Shown here piece after piece: positions 1-5,480 of a stretch of DNA of 5,875 nt. The stretch covers positions 3,585-9,459 of the forward strand of contig QHXA01000168.1 of the NCBI GenBank assembly GCA_003222755.1. Reading direction: 5' to 3'. Position 1 is the stretch's first letter, and the number at the start of each line of letters is the position of its first letter. A program made the position numbers and the translations under genes. The notes under the pieces are model-generated. The model was not told the DNA's origin and did not search any database. It worked only from the letters and a program-made list of their open reading frames with translations. This DNA comes from Acidobacteriota bacterium. GTDB lineage: Bacteria; Acidobacteriota; Terriglobia; 20CM-2-55-15.

Positions 1-1
1 C

Positions 2-514
2 CGGGCGGCAAAAATCATCGAGAGGCTGCCGCCTTTTGTAACAGTCGTCGGAGTTTTCGTGAACCATCCGGATCCGCAAAATTTAGAGGACTTCGCAGGA
101 TCGCTTGGATTGCACGCTGTTCAGCTTCACGGAAATGAAACTCCGGATTACTGCTCGATGATTCAACGCGCGAAAGTAATCAAGGCGCTACGCGTTGATT
201 CGAACTTCCGCGTTGAGACCCTGCGCAGCTACGGCAGCCGCACGTTTCTTCTCGACGCCTGTTCGCCTGATCAATTCGGCGGTACGGGGAAGTCCTTCAA
301 TTGGGAGCTCGTCTTTGGCGCCAACGCTTTCGGCTCAATTGTAATCGCCGGCGGTTTGAATCCGGAGAATGTGGCGCAAGCCGTCGGTATGCTGCATCCA
401 TTCGCGGTGGACGTAGCCAGTGGCGTGGAATCCAGGCCAGGCAAGAAAGACTACGAAAAGATGCGACGCTTTATTGAGGCGGTGCAGCGCGCCGACGTCG
501 CGTTAATAGGGTAA
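2..514 (+). CDS. trpF: Phosphoribosylanthranilate isomerase, 5'-truncated by window edge
   Basis: Converts N-(5'-phosphoribosyl)anthranilate to the carboxyphenylamino-deoxyribulose phosphate (CdRP) in cytosolic tryptophan synthesis. The frame is open from base 2, giving 170 residues against about 200 for the family, so roughly the first 30-35 residues lie upstream. Those include the general-base Cys of the first strand, which cannot be checked here. Visible beta/alpha-barrel motifs, numbered from the first codon in the window, are GVFVN (17-21), VQLHGNE (40-46), FLLDA (82-86) carrying the expected general-acid Asp85, GGTGKSFNW (93-101), AGGLNPENV (116-124) and the phosphate-binding end DVASGVESRPGKKD (137-150). 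A GTG at 59 could be read as a start, but the protein matches the family upstream of it (AAKIIERLPP...VVGVF), so it is an internal Val. Stop TAA at 512-514; trpB begins 3 bases later, so the two are surely co-transcribed. Identity is secure. Confidence 0.96.
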   Translation, partial: RAAKIIERLPPFVTVVGVFVNHPDPQNLEDFAGSLGLHAVQLHGNETPDYCSMIQRAKVIKALRVDSNFRVETLRSYGSRTFLLDACSPDQFGGTGKSFNWELVFGANAFGSIVIAGGLNPENVAQAVGMLHPFAVDVASGVESRPGKKDYEKMRRFIEAVQRADVALIG

Positions 515-517
515 ATC

Positions 518-1714
518 ATGAAAGGTCATTTCGGGAATTACGGCGGGCAGTTCGTGCCCGAGACGCTCATGCATCCGCTGGAGGAGCTCGAGGCCGCGTA
601 CTTCGAGGCGCAGCGCGACCCCAGGTTTCAGGCCGAACTCGATGAACTTCTGCGGACCTACTCCGGCCGGCCGACGCCACTGTACTTTGCTGAACGGCTG
701 ACGAAAACCTGGGGTGGCGCGAAGATCTATTTGAAACGCGAAGACCTGAATCACACCGGCGCCCACAAGATCAACAACTGTCTTGGCCAGGGACTGCTTG
801 CGCGACGCATGGGCAAGACGCGCATTATCGCGGAGACTGGCGCCGGCCAACACGGGGTAGCGACGGCGACCGTCTGCGCGCGTCTGGGCATCGATTGCGA
901 TGTTTATATGGGAGAGGAAGACATTCGTCGCCAGGAGCTCAATGTTTTTCGCATGAAATTGCTCGGGGCCCGCGTCATTCCAGTGTCTGCTGGAAGCAAG
1001 ACATTGAAGGATGCGATCAACGAATCCATGCGCGACTGGGTTACGAATGTGCGCACGACCTATTACATGCTCGGCTCCGTGCTCGGCCCGCACCCGTATC
1101 CCGTGATGGTTCGGGATTTTCAATCCGTAATCGGACGTGAAACTCGCGCACAGATCTTGCAGCAGGAACGACGATTGCCTGATCTGCTTTTGGCTTGCGT
1201 TGGTGGTGGAAGCAATTCCATCGGCTTGTTCTACGATTTCGTCGGAGAGAAACAAGTACGAATGATCGGCGTAGAGGCTGGTGGGCGAGGTCCTATGCTG
1301 GGCGACCATGCTGCCAGATTCGCCGGAGGCAGGCCTGGCGTTCTTCACGGAACATTCTCATACATCCTCCAAGATGAAGATGGACAGGTGATGCCGACGC
1401 ACTCCGTGTCGGCGGGTTTGGATTATCCGTCTGTCGGTCCCGAGCATGCCGCGCTGCACGACATAGGCCGGGTCGAATACACAAATGTTAACGACGCAGA
1501 GGCGCTCGACGCGTTCCATGAGCTAAGCCACTTGGAAGGAATCATTCCGGCGTTGGAAAGCGCGCATGCAGTCGCTTACGCGAAAAAGTTGAAGCTGCCG
1601 GCAGATCAGATCGTGGTTGTGAACGTCTCCGGCCGCGGTGATAAGGATGTTACGGAAGTGATGCGGTTGATTAGCCACAAAAAGGCACAAAATTCAGAAG
1701 AAAATCCTTTTTGA
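518..1714 (+). CDS. trpB: Tryptophan synthase beta chain
   Basis: PLP enzyme that condenses indole, delivered from TrpA through a tunnel, with L-serine to make tryptophan. It acts in the cytosol as an alpha2-beta2 complex. The 398-residue product has the classic TrpB1-type layout: NYGGQFVPETL near the N-terminus, the PLP lysine K84 in HTGAHKINN (79-87), catalytic E106 in AETGAGQHG (105-113), the PLP-phosphate loop GGGSNS (229-234), GLDYPSVGPEH in the COMM/substrate region, and the cofactor-end motif VSGRGDKD (370-377). Numbering sits 3 behind the Salmonella enzyme (K87, E109). ATG 518 is preceded by AGGG at 508-511 with 6-base spacing. The oddity is the C-terminus: after GRGDKD there are 21 residues where E. 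coli has 14, and the last 13 (SHKKAQNSEENPF, 386-398) are encoded by an inverted repeat that also provides the stop. The catalytic core looks intact. Confidence 0.98.
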   Translation: MKGHFGNYGGQFVPETLMHPLEELEAAYFEAQRDPRFQAELDELLRTYSGRPTPLYFAERLTKTWGGAKIYLKREDLNHTGAHKINNCLGQGLLARRMGKTRIIAETGAGQHGVATATVCARLGIDCDVYMGEEDIRRQELNVFRMKLLGARVIPVSAGSKTLKDAINESMRDWVTNVRTTYYMLGSVLGPHPYPVMVRDFQSVIGRETRAQILQQERRLPDLLLACVGGGSNSIGLFYDFVGEKQVRMIGVEAGGRGPMLGDHAARFAGGRPGVLHGTFSYILQDEDGQVMPTHSVSAGLDYPSVGPEHAALHDIGRVEYTNVNDAEALDAFHELSHLEGIIPALESAHAVAYAKKLKLPADQIVVVNVSGRGDKDVTEVMRLISHKKAQNSEENPF

Positions 1715-1736
1715 GTTTTTTGTGCCTTTTTGTGGC
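1674..1736. repeat. 19-bp-arm inverted repeat spanning the trpB stop and trpB-trpA junction
   Basis: The left arm GCCACAAAAAGGCACAAAA (1674-1692) is perfectly complementary to the right arm at 1718-1736, with a 25-base A/T-rich loop (1693-1717). The trpB stop TGA (1712-1714) lies in the loop and trpA starts 8 bases past the right arm. The stem is compound: an inner GGCACAAAA/TTTTGTGCC stem is flanked by an A5 run on the left and a T5 run on the right, and an outer GCCAC/GTGGC pair closes it. The inner part therefore resembles a weak bidirectional intrinsic terminator, while full pairing gives a long hairpin without a following U tract. Its base composition is unlike the surrounding coding sequence, which suggests an inserted palindromic element. 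I have the impression of similar GTGCCTTTTTGTGGC palindromes between genes in environmental bacteria, but could not check. Confidence 0.85.
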
Positions 1737-1744
1737 AAATAAAT

Positions 1745-2542
1745 ATGACACGTATAGAGAGCAAATTCGCGCGCCTGCAGGCCGAAGGGCGTAAGGGTTT
1801 CATTCCCTACATCACAGCCGGAGATCCGAGCCTTGATGTAACTTTGGAGCTTGTCCTCGCTCTCGACAAATCCGGTGTCGATGTCATCGAACTGGGCATG
1901 CCATTTTCAGATCCGATCGCCGACGGGCCCGTTATCCAGCGTGCAACCGAACGCGCGCTGAGCAACCACGTCACGCTGCGCAAGGTCCTGCACCTTTGTG
2001 AAAAAATCCGCAAGCAGTCGGATGTCCCTCTCATATTATTCAGCTACTTCAATCCGCTGCTGAATTACGGTTTGGAAGAGCTGGCGCGCGATGCCGCAAA
2101 AGCTGGGTTCGACGGTGTGCTGGCCAGCGATCTCACGGTTGAAGAATCGGACACATTCGTTCGCACCATGCGGAACGCAGGCCTCAACACCATATTCTTA
2201 GTCGCACCGACCAGTTCGCCGCAGCGCATGAAGAAAATAGGTGAGGCATCGAATGGATTTTTATATGCAGTGTCACGCACTGGAGTGACGGGCGAGCAGC
2301 AAGAGTTGGCTGGCGAGCTGAAACAGTTCTTACAAACGTTGCGGTCCCATGCGACGTCGCCCATTGCCGTCGGGTTTGGCATTTCGCGGCCAGAGCATGT
2401 TCGCGCCGTGTGGCAGGAGGCAGATGCAGCGATCGTGGGCAGCTCGATCGTCAGAGAAATCGAGCAACACATCGGTAAGCCGGATCTGGTCCAACGAGTA
2501 GCGGCATTCACGGGTTGGCTGAAAGGTTGTCCGTCCCAATGA
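1745..2542 (+). CDS. trpA: Tryptophan synthase alpha chain
   Basis: Cleaves indole-3-glycerol phosphate to indole and glyceraldehyde 3-phosphate, and passes indole to TrpB. The 265-residue TIM barrel is of normal length. Catalytic E49 (VIELGMPFSDP) and D60 (IADGP) fall at the same numbers as in the enteric enzyme, which supports the ATG at 1745. An in-frame TTG at 1730 would add five residues, but it lies inside the inverted repeat and the family normally begins as MTRIE-like. Other motifs are FIPYITAGDP (19-28), FSYFNPLLNYG (99-109), the mobile loop SRTGVTG (177-183), GFGIS (210-214) and the phosphate-binding GSS (232-234). The segment ASDLTVEES (127-135) has Thr where many homologues have Pro, probably ordinary variation. 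Only weak Shine-Dalgarno-like bases precede the start, so translation may rely on ribosomes arriving from trpB. The end overlaps aroQ by ATGA. Confidence 0.97.
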   Translation: MTRIESKFARLQAEGRKGFIPYITAGDPSLDVTLELVLALDKSGVDVIELGMPFSDPIADGPVIQRATERALSNHVTLRKVLHLCEKIRKQSDVPLILFSYFNPLLNYGLEELARDAAKAGFDGVLASDLTVEESDTFVRTMRNAGLNTIFLVAPTSSPQRMKKIGEASNGFLYAVSRTGVTGEQQELAGELKQFLQTLRSHATSPIAVGFGISRPEHVRAVWQEADAAIVGSSIVREIEQHIGKPDLVQRVAAFTGWLKGCPSQ

Positions 2543-2811
2543 GCATCGATGACTGGCGCCGCAGGATTGATGAGATCGACAGCAAGCTGGTTGAATTGTT
2601 CAATGAACGTTCAAAATGCGCGATTGAGATCGGGAAGATCAAACATGCGGAGAGCCTGAGGGTCTATGATCCCGACCGCGAGCGGGAGATTCTCCGCCGG
2701 ATTAAAGAAGTCAACCGCGGGCCCCTGGACAACGAAGGCCTTCAGCGGTTGTTCGAACGGGTGATCGACGAATGCCGGCGGATCGAAAGATTAGAAAGGG
2801 AGAAGCCGTAG
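2539..2811 (+). CDS. aroQ: Monofunctional AroQ-class chorismate mutase
   Basis: Rearranges chorismate to prephenate, the first step of the Phe/Tyr branch. The 90-residue all-helical protein matches the chorismate mutase domain of E. coli PheA along its length. Active-site residues align as R7 (EcCM R11), R24 (R28), K35 in GKIK (K39), D44 (D48), R47 (R51) and E48 (E52) in the YDPDRERE segment. The Gln88 position is Glu83, which is also seen in other natural mutases. Only the mutase domain is present: no dehydratase, dehydrogenase or DAHP synthase is fused, and there is no obvious export signal. ATG 2539 overlaps the trpA stop (ATGA), with AAAGG at 2522-2526 slightly far upstream, so coupled translation is likely. 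A TTG at 2515 would add eight residues and deepen the overlap, and is less likely. Two tandem TAG codons (2809-2814) end the gene, and aroF starts 16 bases after the first. Confidence 0.94.
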   Translation: MSIDDWRRRIDEIDSKLVELFNERSKCAIEIGKIKHAESLRVYDPDREREILRRIKEVNRGPLDNEGLQRLFERVIDECRRIERLEREKP

Positions 2812-2827
2812 TAGGCCGTAAGAACTC

Positions 2828-3853
2828 ATGGTTGTTGTAATGCAGGAAGGGGCGAACGAAGAGCAGATCCAGAATGTGATCGAGCGCCTCATCCAGATGG
2901 GCTTTGACGTGCATCGCTCGACGGGCGCCGCGCACACGGTTCTCGGGGCTGTGGGAGGGGCAGCTGTCGATCATCGAGACATTGAGCTGCTGGAAGGCGT
3001 TCGTGAGGTTATCAAGATCTCTGCGTCTTACAAGCTCGCCAGCCGCGCCTTCAAACCAGACGGCACTGTTGTTACGGTAGGCCCTCCCGGCCGGCAGATC
3101 AAGATTGGCGGGCGCCACGTAGTGATGATGGCAGGACCTTGCACCGTTGAAAGCGCCGAACAAGTGTCGACGATCGCCGGCATCATGAGCGATTGTGGCA
3201 TTCGGGTTCTTCGAGGCGGCGCCTTTAAGCCGCGAACTTCACCGTACAGTTTCCAAGGAATGGGAGAAGAAGGTCTCAAGGTCTTGCGTGATGCCGCGGA
3301 CAAGCACAACTTGCTTGTCGTTTCCGAAATCATGAACCAGACGCAGATCCCAATGTTCCTGAAATACGTGGATATTCTCCAGGTCGGCGCCAGGAACATG
3401 CAGAATTTCGATCTGTTGAAGGAACTCGCGAAGGTACGACGGCCTGTCCTCTTGAAGCGAGGCCCGTCAGCGACGATCGAAGAGTGGCTGCTCTCCGCCG
3501 AGTACATCATGACTGGCGGCAATCATGACGTCATCTTGTGCGAACGCGGCATTCGAACTTTTGAAAATTACACCCGTAACACGCTCGACATTTCTGCGAT
3601 TCCCGTCATCAAGAAGTTGTCGCACCTTCCGATCCTCGTTGATCCGTCGCATGGCACAGGGCGCAGGGACAAGGTTGCACCGATGGCACGAGCTGCCGTT
3701 GCCGCCGGCGCGGATGGGCTGTTGATCGAAGTCCATCACGCTCCGGAAACTGCGCTGTGCGATGGAGCGCAGTCGCTGTATCCGAACCAATTTCGCGAAT
3801 TGATGTCGCAGCTCAACATCATCGCCCCGGCCGTTCAGCGCGCGATGATGTGA
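2828..3853 (+). CDS. aroF: DAHP synthase (3-deoxy-7-phosphoheptulonate synthase), type I-beta, with N-terminal regulatory domain
   Basis: Condenses phosphoenolpyruvate and erythrose 4-phosphate to DAHP, the committed step into the shikimate pathway. The 341-residue protein closely resembles the Thermotoga maritima enzyme. Residues 1 to about 72 form a ferredoxin-like (ACT-like) domain, ending near YKLASRAF (68-75), and the barrel follows from about 90. Metal ligands C105 (AGPC), H275 (DPSHGTGRRD), E301 (IEVHH) and D312 (CDGAQSL) lie exactly 3 later than in T. maritima. Substrate motifs RGGAFKPRTSPYSFQG (129-144), QVGARNMQNF (185-194), LLKRG (208-212) and CERGIRTFE (238-246) are all present. 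In T. maritima the N-terminal domain mediates tyrosine feedback inhibition, so the same is likely here, though effector residues cannot be assigned by eye. The neighbouring separate aroQ is notable because some type I-beta enzymes carry a chorismate mutase domain. The ribosome binding site is weak (AAGAA near 2820). Confidence 0.97.
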   Translation: MVVVMQEGANEEQIQNVIERLIQMGFDVHRSTGAAHTVLGAVGGAAVDHRDIELLEGVREVIKISASYKLASRAFKPDGTVVTVGPPGRQIKIGGRHVVMMAGPCTVESAEQVSTIAGIMSDCGIRVLRGGAFKPRTSPYSFQGMGEEGLKVLRDAADKHNLLVVSEIMNQTQIPMFLKYVDILQVGARNMQNFDLLKELAKVRRPVLLKRGPSATIEEWLLSAEYIMTGGNHDVILCERGIRTFENYTRNTLDISAIPVIKKLSHLPILVDPSHGTGRRDKVAPMARAAVAAGADGLLIEVHHAPETALCDGAQSLYPNQFRELMSQLNIIAPAVQRAMM

Positions 3854-3874
3854 GGCGAGGGTTATCGGCGCATT

Positions 3875-3905
3875 CCAGGGGTACGCAAAAAACGCGTACC
3901 CCTGG
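3875..3905. repeat. Perfect 12-bp hairpin downstream of aroF
   Basis: CCAGGGGTACGC (3875-3886) is exactly complementary to GCGTACCCCTGG (3894-3905) around a 7-base loop AAAAAAC. The flanks ATT (3872-3874) and AAT (3908-3910) can extend the stem past a 2-base bulge. It begins 22 bases after the aroF stop. Neither strand shows a T run directly after the stem, so it is not a textbook intrinsic terminator. It could still terminate or stabilise the upstream transcript's 3' end, or be a dispersed palindromic repeat. Confidence 0.8.
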
Positions 3906-3916
3906 CTAATTTCCAA

Positions 3917-3933
3917 GCACCGCTCCGCGGTGC
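3917..3933. repeat. Second small GC-rich hairpin in the aroF-tyrA gap
   Basis: GCACCGC (3917-3923) pairs perfectly with GCGGTGC (3927-3933) across a 3-base loop TCC, 11 bases after the larger hairpin. AATT occurs on both sides (3908-3911 and 3935-3938) and could add outer pairing with unequal spacers. No T run follows. A short GC palindrome can arise by chance, so function is uncertain. Confidence 0.55.
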
Positions 3934-3942
3934 GAATTGTCC

Positions 3943-3971
3943 AAACTGCAGGCGACGGACTGAAACTGCAG
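3943..3971 (+). repeat. Direct repeat AAACTGCAG x2, 20 bp apart, upstream of tyrA
   Basis: The 9-mer AAACTGCAG occurs at 3943-3951 and again at 3963-3971, exactly 20 bp start to start, or about two helical turns. Each copy contains the palindrome CTGCAG, so a dimeric regulator could bind both on one face of the DNA. The second copy overlaps the candidate -35 box of the possible tyrA promoter. It does not look like the E. coli TyrR or TrpR operator. The repeat itself is plain in the sequence; an operator role is inference. Confidence 0.4.
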
Positions 3972-3987
3972 CTCACTGGCTTAAGAT
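3960..3987 (+). promoter_or_regulatory. Candidate sigma-70-like promoter for tyrA-scoAB
   Basis: CTGAAA (3960-3965) as -35 and TAAGAT (3982-3987) as -10 each match four of six consensus positions, with a 16-base spacer. The predicted start of transcription would lie only a few bases before the tyrA ATG at 4000, giving a very short leader. This is the best match I see in the gap, but such matches are common by chance. Confidence 0.25.
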
Positions 3988-3999
3988 GGATCTTTTGTC

Positions 4000-4779
4000 A
4001 TGCAGCTGAACACGGTCACAATTTACGGCACGGGGCTGATCGGCGGCTCGCTGGCATTGGCTTTGAAGCGCGCATTTCCACAAATACGGATTGCCGGTGT
4101 CGATAAGGCTGACGTCATCGAACGAGCAACGCGGCTGAAGATCGTTGATGTCGCAGGCGCGCAACCCGCGGACTTGGTGATTCTGGCAACACCAGTGGGA
4201 GACATTCTCAAGCTTCTCGACAAGTTCAGGTCGAGAGAAACGCTAGTATCCGACGTTGGCAGCACAAAATCTGCGATTTGCAATAAAGCCGGGCGGCTCG
4301 GCATCTCCTTTGTCGGTGGACATCCGATGGCCGGCCTCGAGCATTCCGGACCGGAATCGGCGAGCGCGGATCTCTTTCACGGCGCGCCTTATTTTCTCTG
4401 TCGAGTCCCATCCACGCCGGCCGGCGGTCTCGAACTGATGCGTGATATTGCGACGGCAATCGGGGCAACGCCACACGAGATTTCGCCGGGAGAACATGAT
4501 CGCCTCGTTGCTCAGATCAGCCATCTTCCGCAGATCCTTTCGACCGTGCTTGCCGATTACACATCCGCAAACAAAGACCTCGCCGGCCCCGGTCTGCGAT
4601 CGATGACGCGCCTGGCTGCAAGCCCATTTCACGTGTGGCGTGATATCTTTAGGACGTCCGGCTTCTTACCCCACGAACTTCAGTCTTTTATCGAACGACT
4701 GCAGCGTGTCCTGGATTCGATGGAGGCTGGAAACTTCGACGAAATTGAACACCTATTCAGACGCGGAGGAACCGATTGA
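4000..4779 (+). CDS. tyrA: Prephenate dehydrogenase (TyrA), short form without ACT domain
   Basis: Oxidatively decarboxylates prephenate to 4-hydroxyphenylpyruvate, the tyrosine precursor; arogenate as substrate cannot be excluded. The 259-residue protein has an N-terminal Rossmann fold with GTGLIGGS (10-17) and an acidic D35 after the second strand, which favours NAD+. Then come ATPV (63-66), DVGSTK (85-90), GGHPMAGLEHSG (106-117) with the expected catalytic H108, H166-D167, and SHLPQ (174-178). The helical dimerisation half carries MTRLAASPFHVWRDI (202-216), matching the family's conserved Arg-Ser-Pro-Trp-Asp region. It stops soon after, so there is no C-terminal ACT domain. Tyrosine control, if any, would be at the active site, at AroF or transcriptional. 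ATG 4000 is the first possible start after an in-frame TAA at 3982, and only a weak GGA precedes it. The stop TGA overlaps the scoA start. Confidence 0.93.
   Translation: MQLNTVTIYGTGLIGGSLALALKRAFPQIRIAGVDKADVIERATRLKIVDVAGAQPADLVILATPVGDILKLLDKFRSRETLVSDVGSTKSAICNKAGRLGISFVGGHPMAGLEHSGPESASADLFHGAPYFLCRVPSTPAGGLELMRDIATAIGATPHEISPGEHDRLVAQISHLPQILSTVLADYTSANKDLAGPGLRSMTRLAASPFHVWRDIFRTSGFLPHELQSFIERLQRVLDSMEAGNFDEIEHLFRRGGTD
4765..4770 (+). promoter_or_regulatory. Strong ribosome binding site deciding the scoA TTG start
   Basis: GGAGGA lies inside the end of tyrA, 5 bases before TTG 4776. It is the best Shine-Dalgarno match in the window and selects the TTG over the in-frame GTG at 4788, which would be 17 bases away. 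Confidence 0.8.
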
Positions 4780-5480
4780 ATAAGGTTGTGCACGATGCTC
4801 AAGAAGCCATCGCAGACGTACGAGACGGGGCTACGATCATGCTTGGCGGGTTCGGGCTCTGCGGCATTCCAGAAAATCTCATCAGCGCGCTACGCGATAA
4901 AGGAACGAAGAACCTCACCATCATCAGCAACAACGCCGGCATCGATGGGCGTGGCGCGGGTCTCTTGTTGGAAGCGCGGCAAATCCGAAAAATCATTGCG
5001 ACATACGTTGGAGAGAACAAATTGTTCGAAGAACTTGCGCTTGCCGGCCAGCTCGAGGTGGAGTTGGTTCCGCAGGGGACGTTCGCCGAACGCATGCGGG
5101 CCGCAGGAGCGGGGATTCCTGCGTTCTACACGCCAACGGGCTATGGAACGCTTGTCGCTGAAGAAAAGGAAACTCGCGAGTTCAACGGGCGCATGTATGT
5201 GCTGGAGCGCGCATTGGCCGCGGATTTCGCATTCGTCAAAGCGTGGAAAGGCGACCGGTGGGGCAATCTGATTTATCGGAAGACGGCCCGCAATTTTAAT
5301 CCCGTTATGGCTACCGCGGCGCGTGTCACGATCGCTGAGGTCGAGCACCTGGTGGGTGTCGGCGAACTGGAACCTGATTGCGTCCCCACTCCTTGTATTT
5401 ACGTGCAGCGGATCTTCCAAGGCTCGAATTACGAGAAGCGGATCGAGAGGCTTACGGTGCGCAAGAGAGGTGCGTCATGA
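4776..5480 (+). CDS. scoA: 3-oxoacid CoA-transferase subunit A (SCOT type)
   Basis: Alpha subunit of succinyl-CoA:3-oxoacid (acetoacetate) CoA-transferase, which moves CoA between succinyl-CoA and acetoacetate in the cytosol. The 234-residue length is normal. The family opening MNKVV is followed by the CoA-transferase signature around DGATIMLGGFGLCGIP (17-32), then YRKTARNFNP (167-176), and the tail IYVQRIFQG (208-216) and YEKRIERLTVR (219-229). The GFGLCGIPENLI wording favours the SCOT group over the AtoD acetate CoA-transferase group. The start is TTG, overlapping the tyrA stop (TTGA), supported by a strong ribosome site and by family N-termini. This overlap places it in one transcript with tyrA although it has no step in tyrosine synthesis. 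Acetoacetate is an end product of tyrosine breakdown, but no catabolic gene is visible here. It ends by overlapping scoB (ATGA). Confidence 0.95.
   Translation: MNKVVHDAQEAIADVRDGATIMLGGFGLCGIPENLISALRDKGTKNLTIISNNAGIDGRGAGLLLEARQIRKIIATYVGENKLFEELALAGQLEVELVPQGTFAERMRAAGAGIPAFYTPTGYGTLVAEEKETREFNGRMYVLERALAADFAFVKAWKGDRWGNLIYRKTARNFNPVMATAARVTIAEVEHLVGVGELEPDCVPTPCIYVQRIFQGSNYEKRIERLTVRKRGAS
5463..5470 (+). promoter_or_regulatory. Ribosome binding site of scoB
   Basis: AAGAGAGG within the end of scoA lies 6 bases before ATG 5477. It fits the ATGA-coupled start and supports similar output of the two subunits. Confidence 0.65.

Noticed and set aside
59..514. GTG at 59 as the true start of trpF
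   Set aside because: The same frame is open to the left edge and matches conserved TrpF sequence there, so the gene is cut by the window.
503..1348. Long open frame of 281 codons on the minus strand opposite trpB
   Set aside because: It lies entirely antisense to a fully conserved trpB, has no recognisable domain, and is the kind of open frame that codon bias in GC-rich genes produces.
1606..1803. Small minus-strand frame containing a CHKKAQ...FCAFLWL peptide
   Set aside because: It is the reverse reading of the trpB-trpA inverted repeat; the palindrome makes similar peptides on both strands. No ribosome site or family match.
3875..3933. The gap hairpins as a riboswitch, T-box or trp-type attenuator
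   Set aside because: There is no leader peptide with Trp/Tyr codons, no T-box-like motif and no U tract, and the elements are simple stem-loops.
3467..3976. Minus-strand frame of 169 codons across the end of aroF and the gap
   Set aside because: Antisense to conserved aroF, with no recognisable protein features. The gap part consists of hairpins.
4786..5271. Plus-strand frame of 161 codons inside scoA in another frame, and the 176-codon minus-strand frame at 4890-5420
   Set aside because: Both are shadows of scoA, whose own frame shows continuous family conservation.
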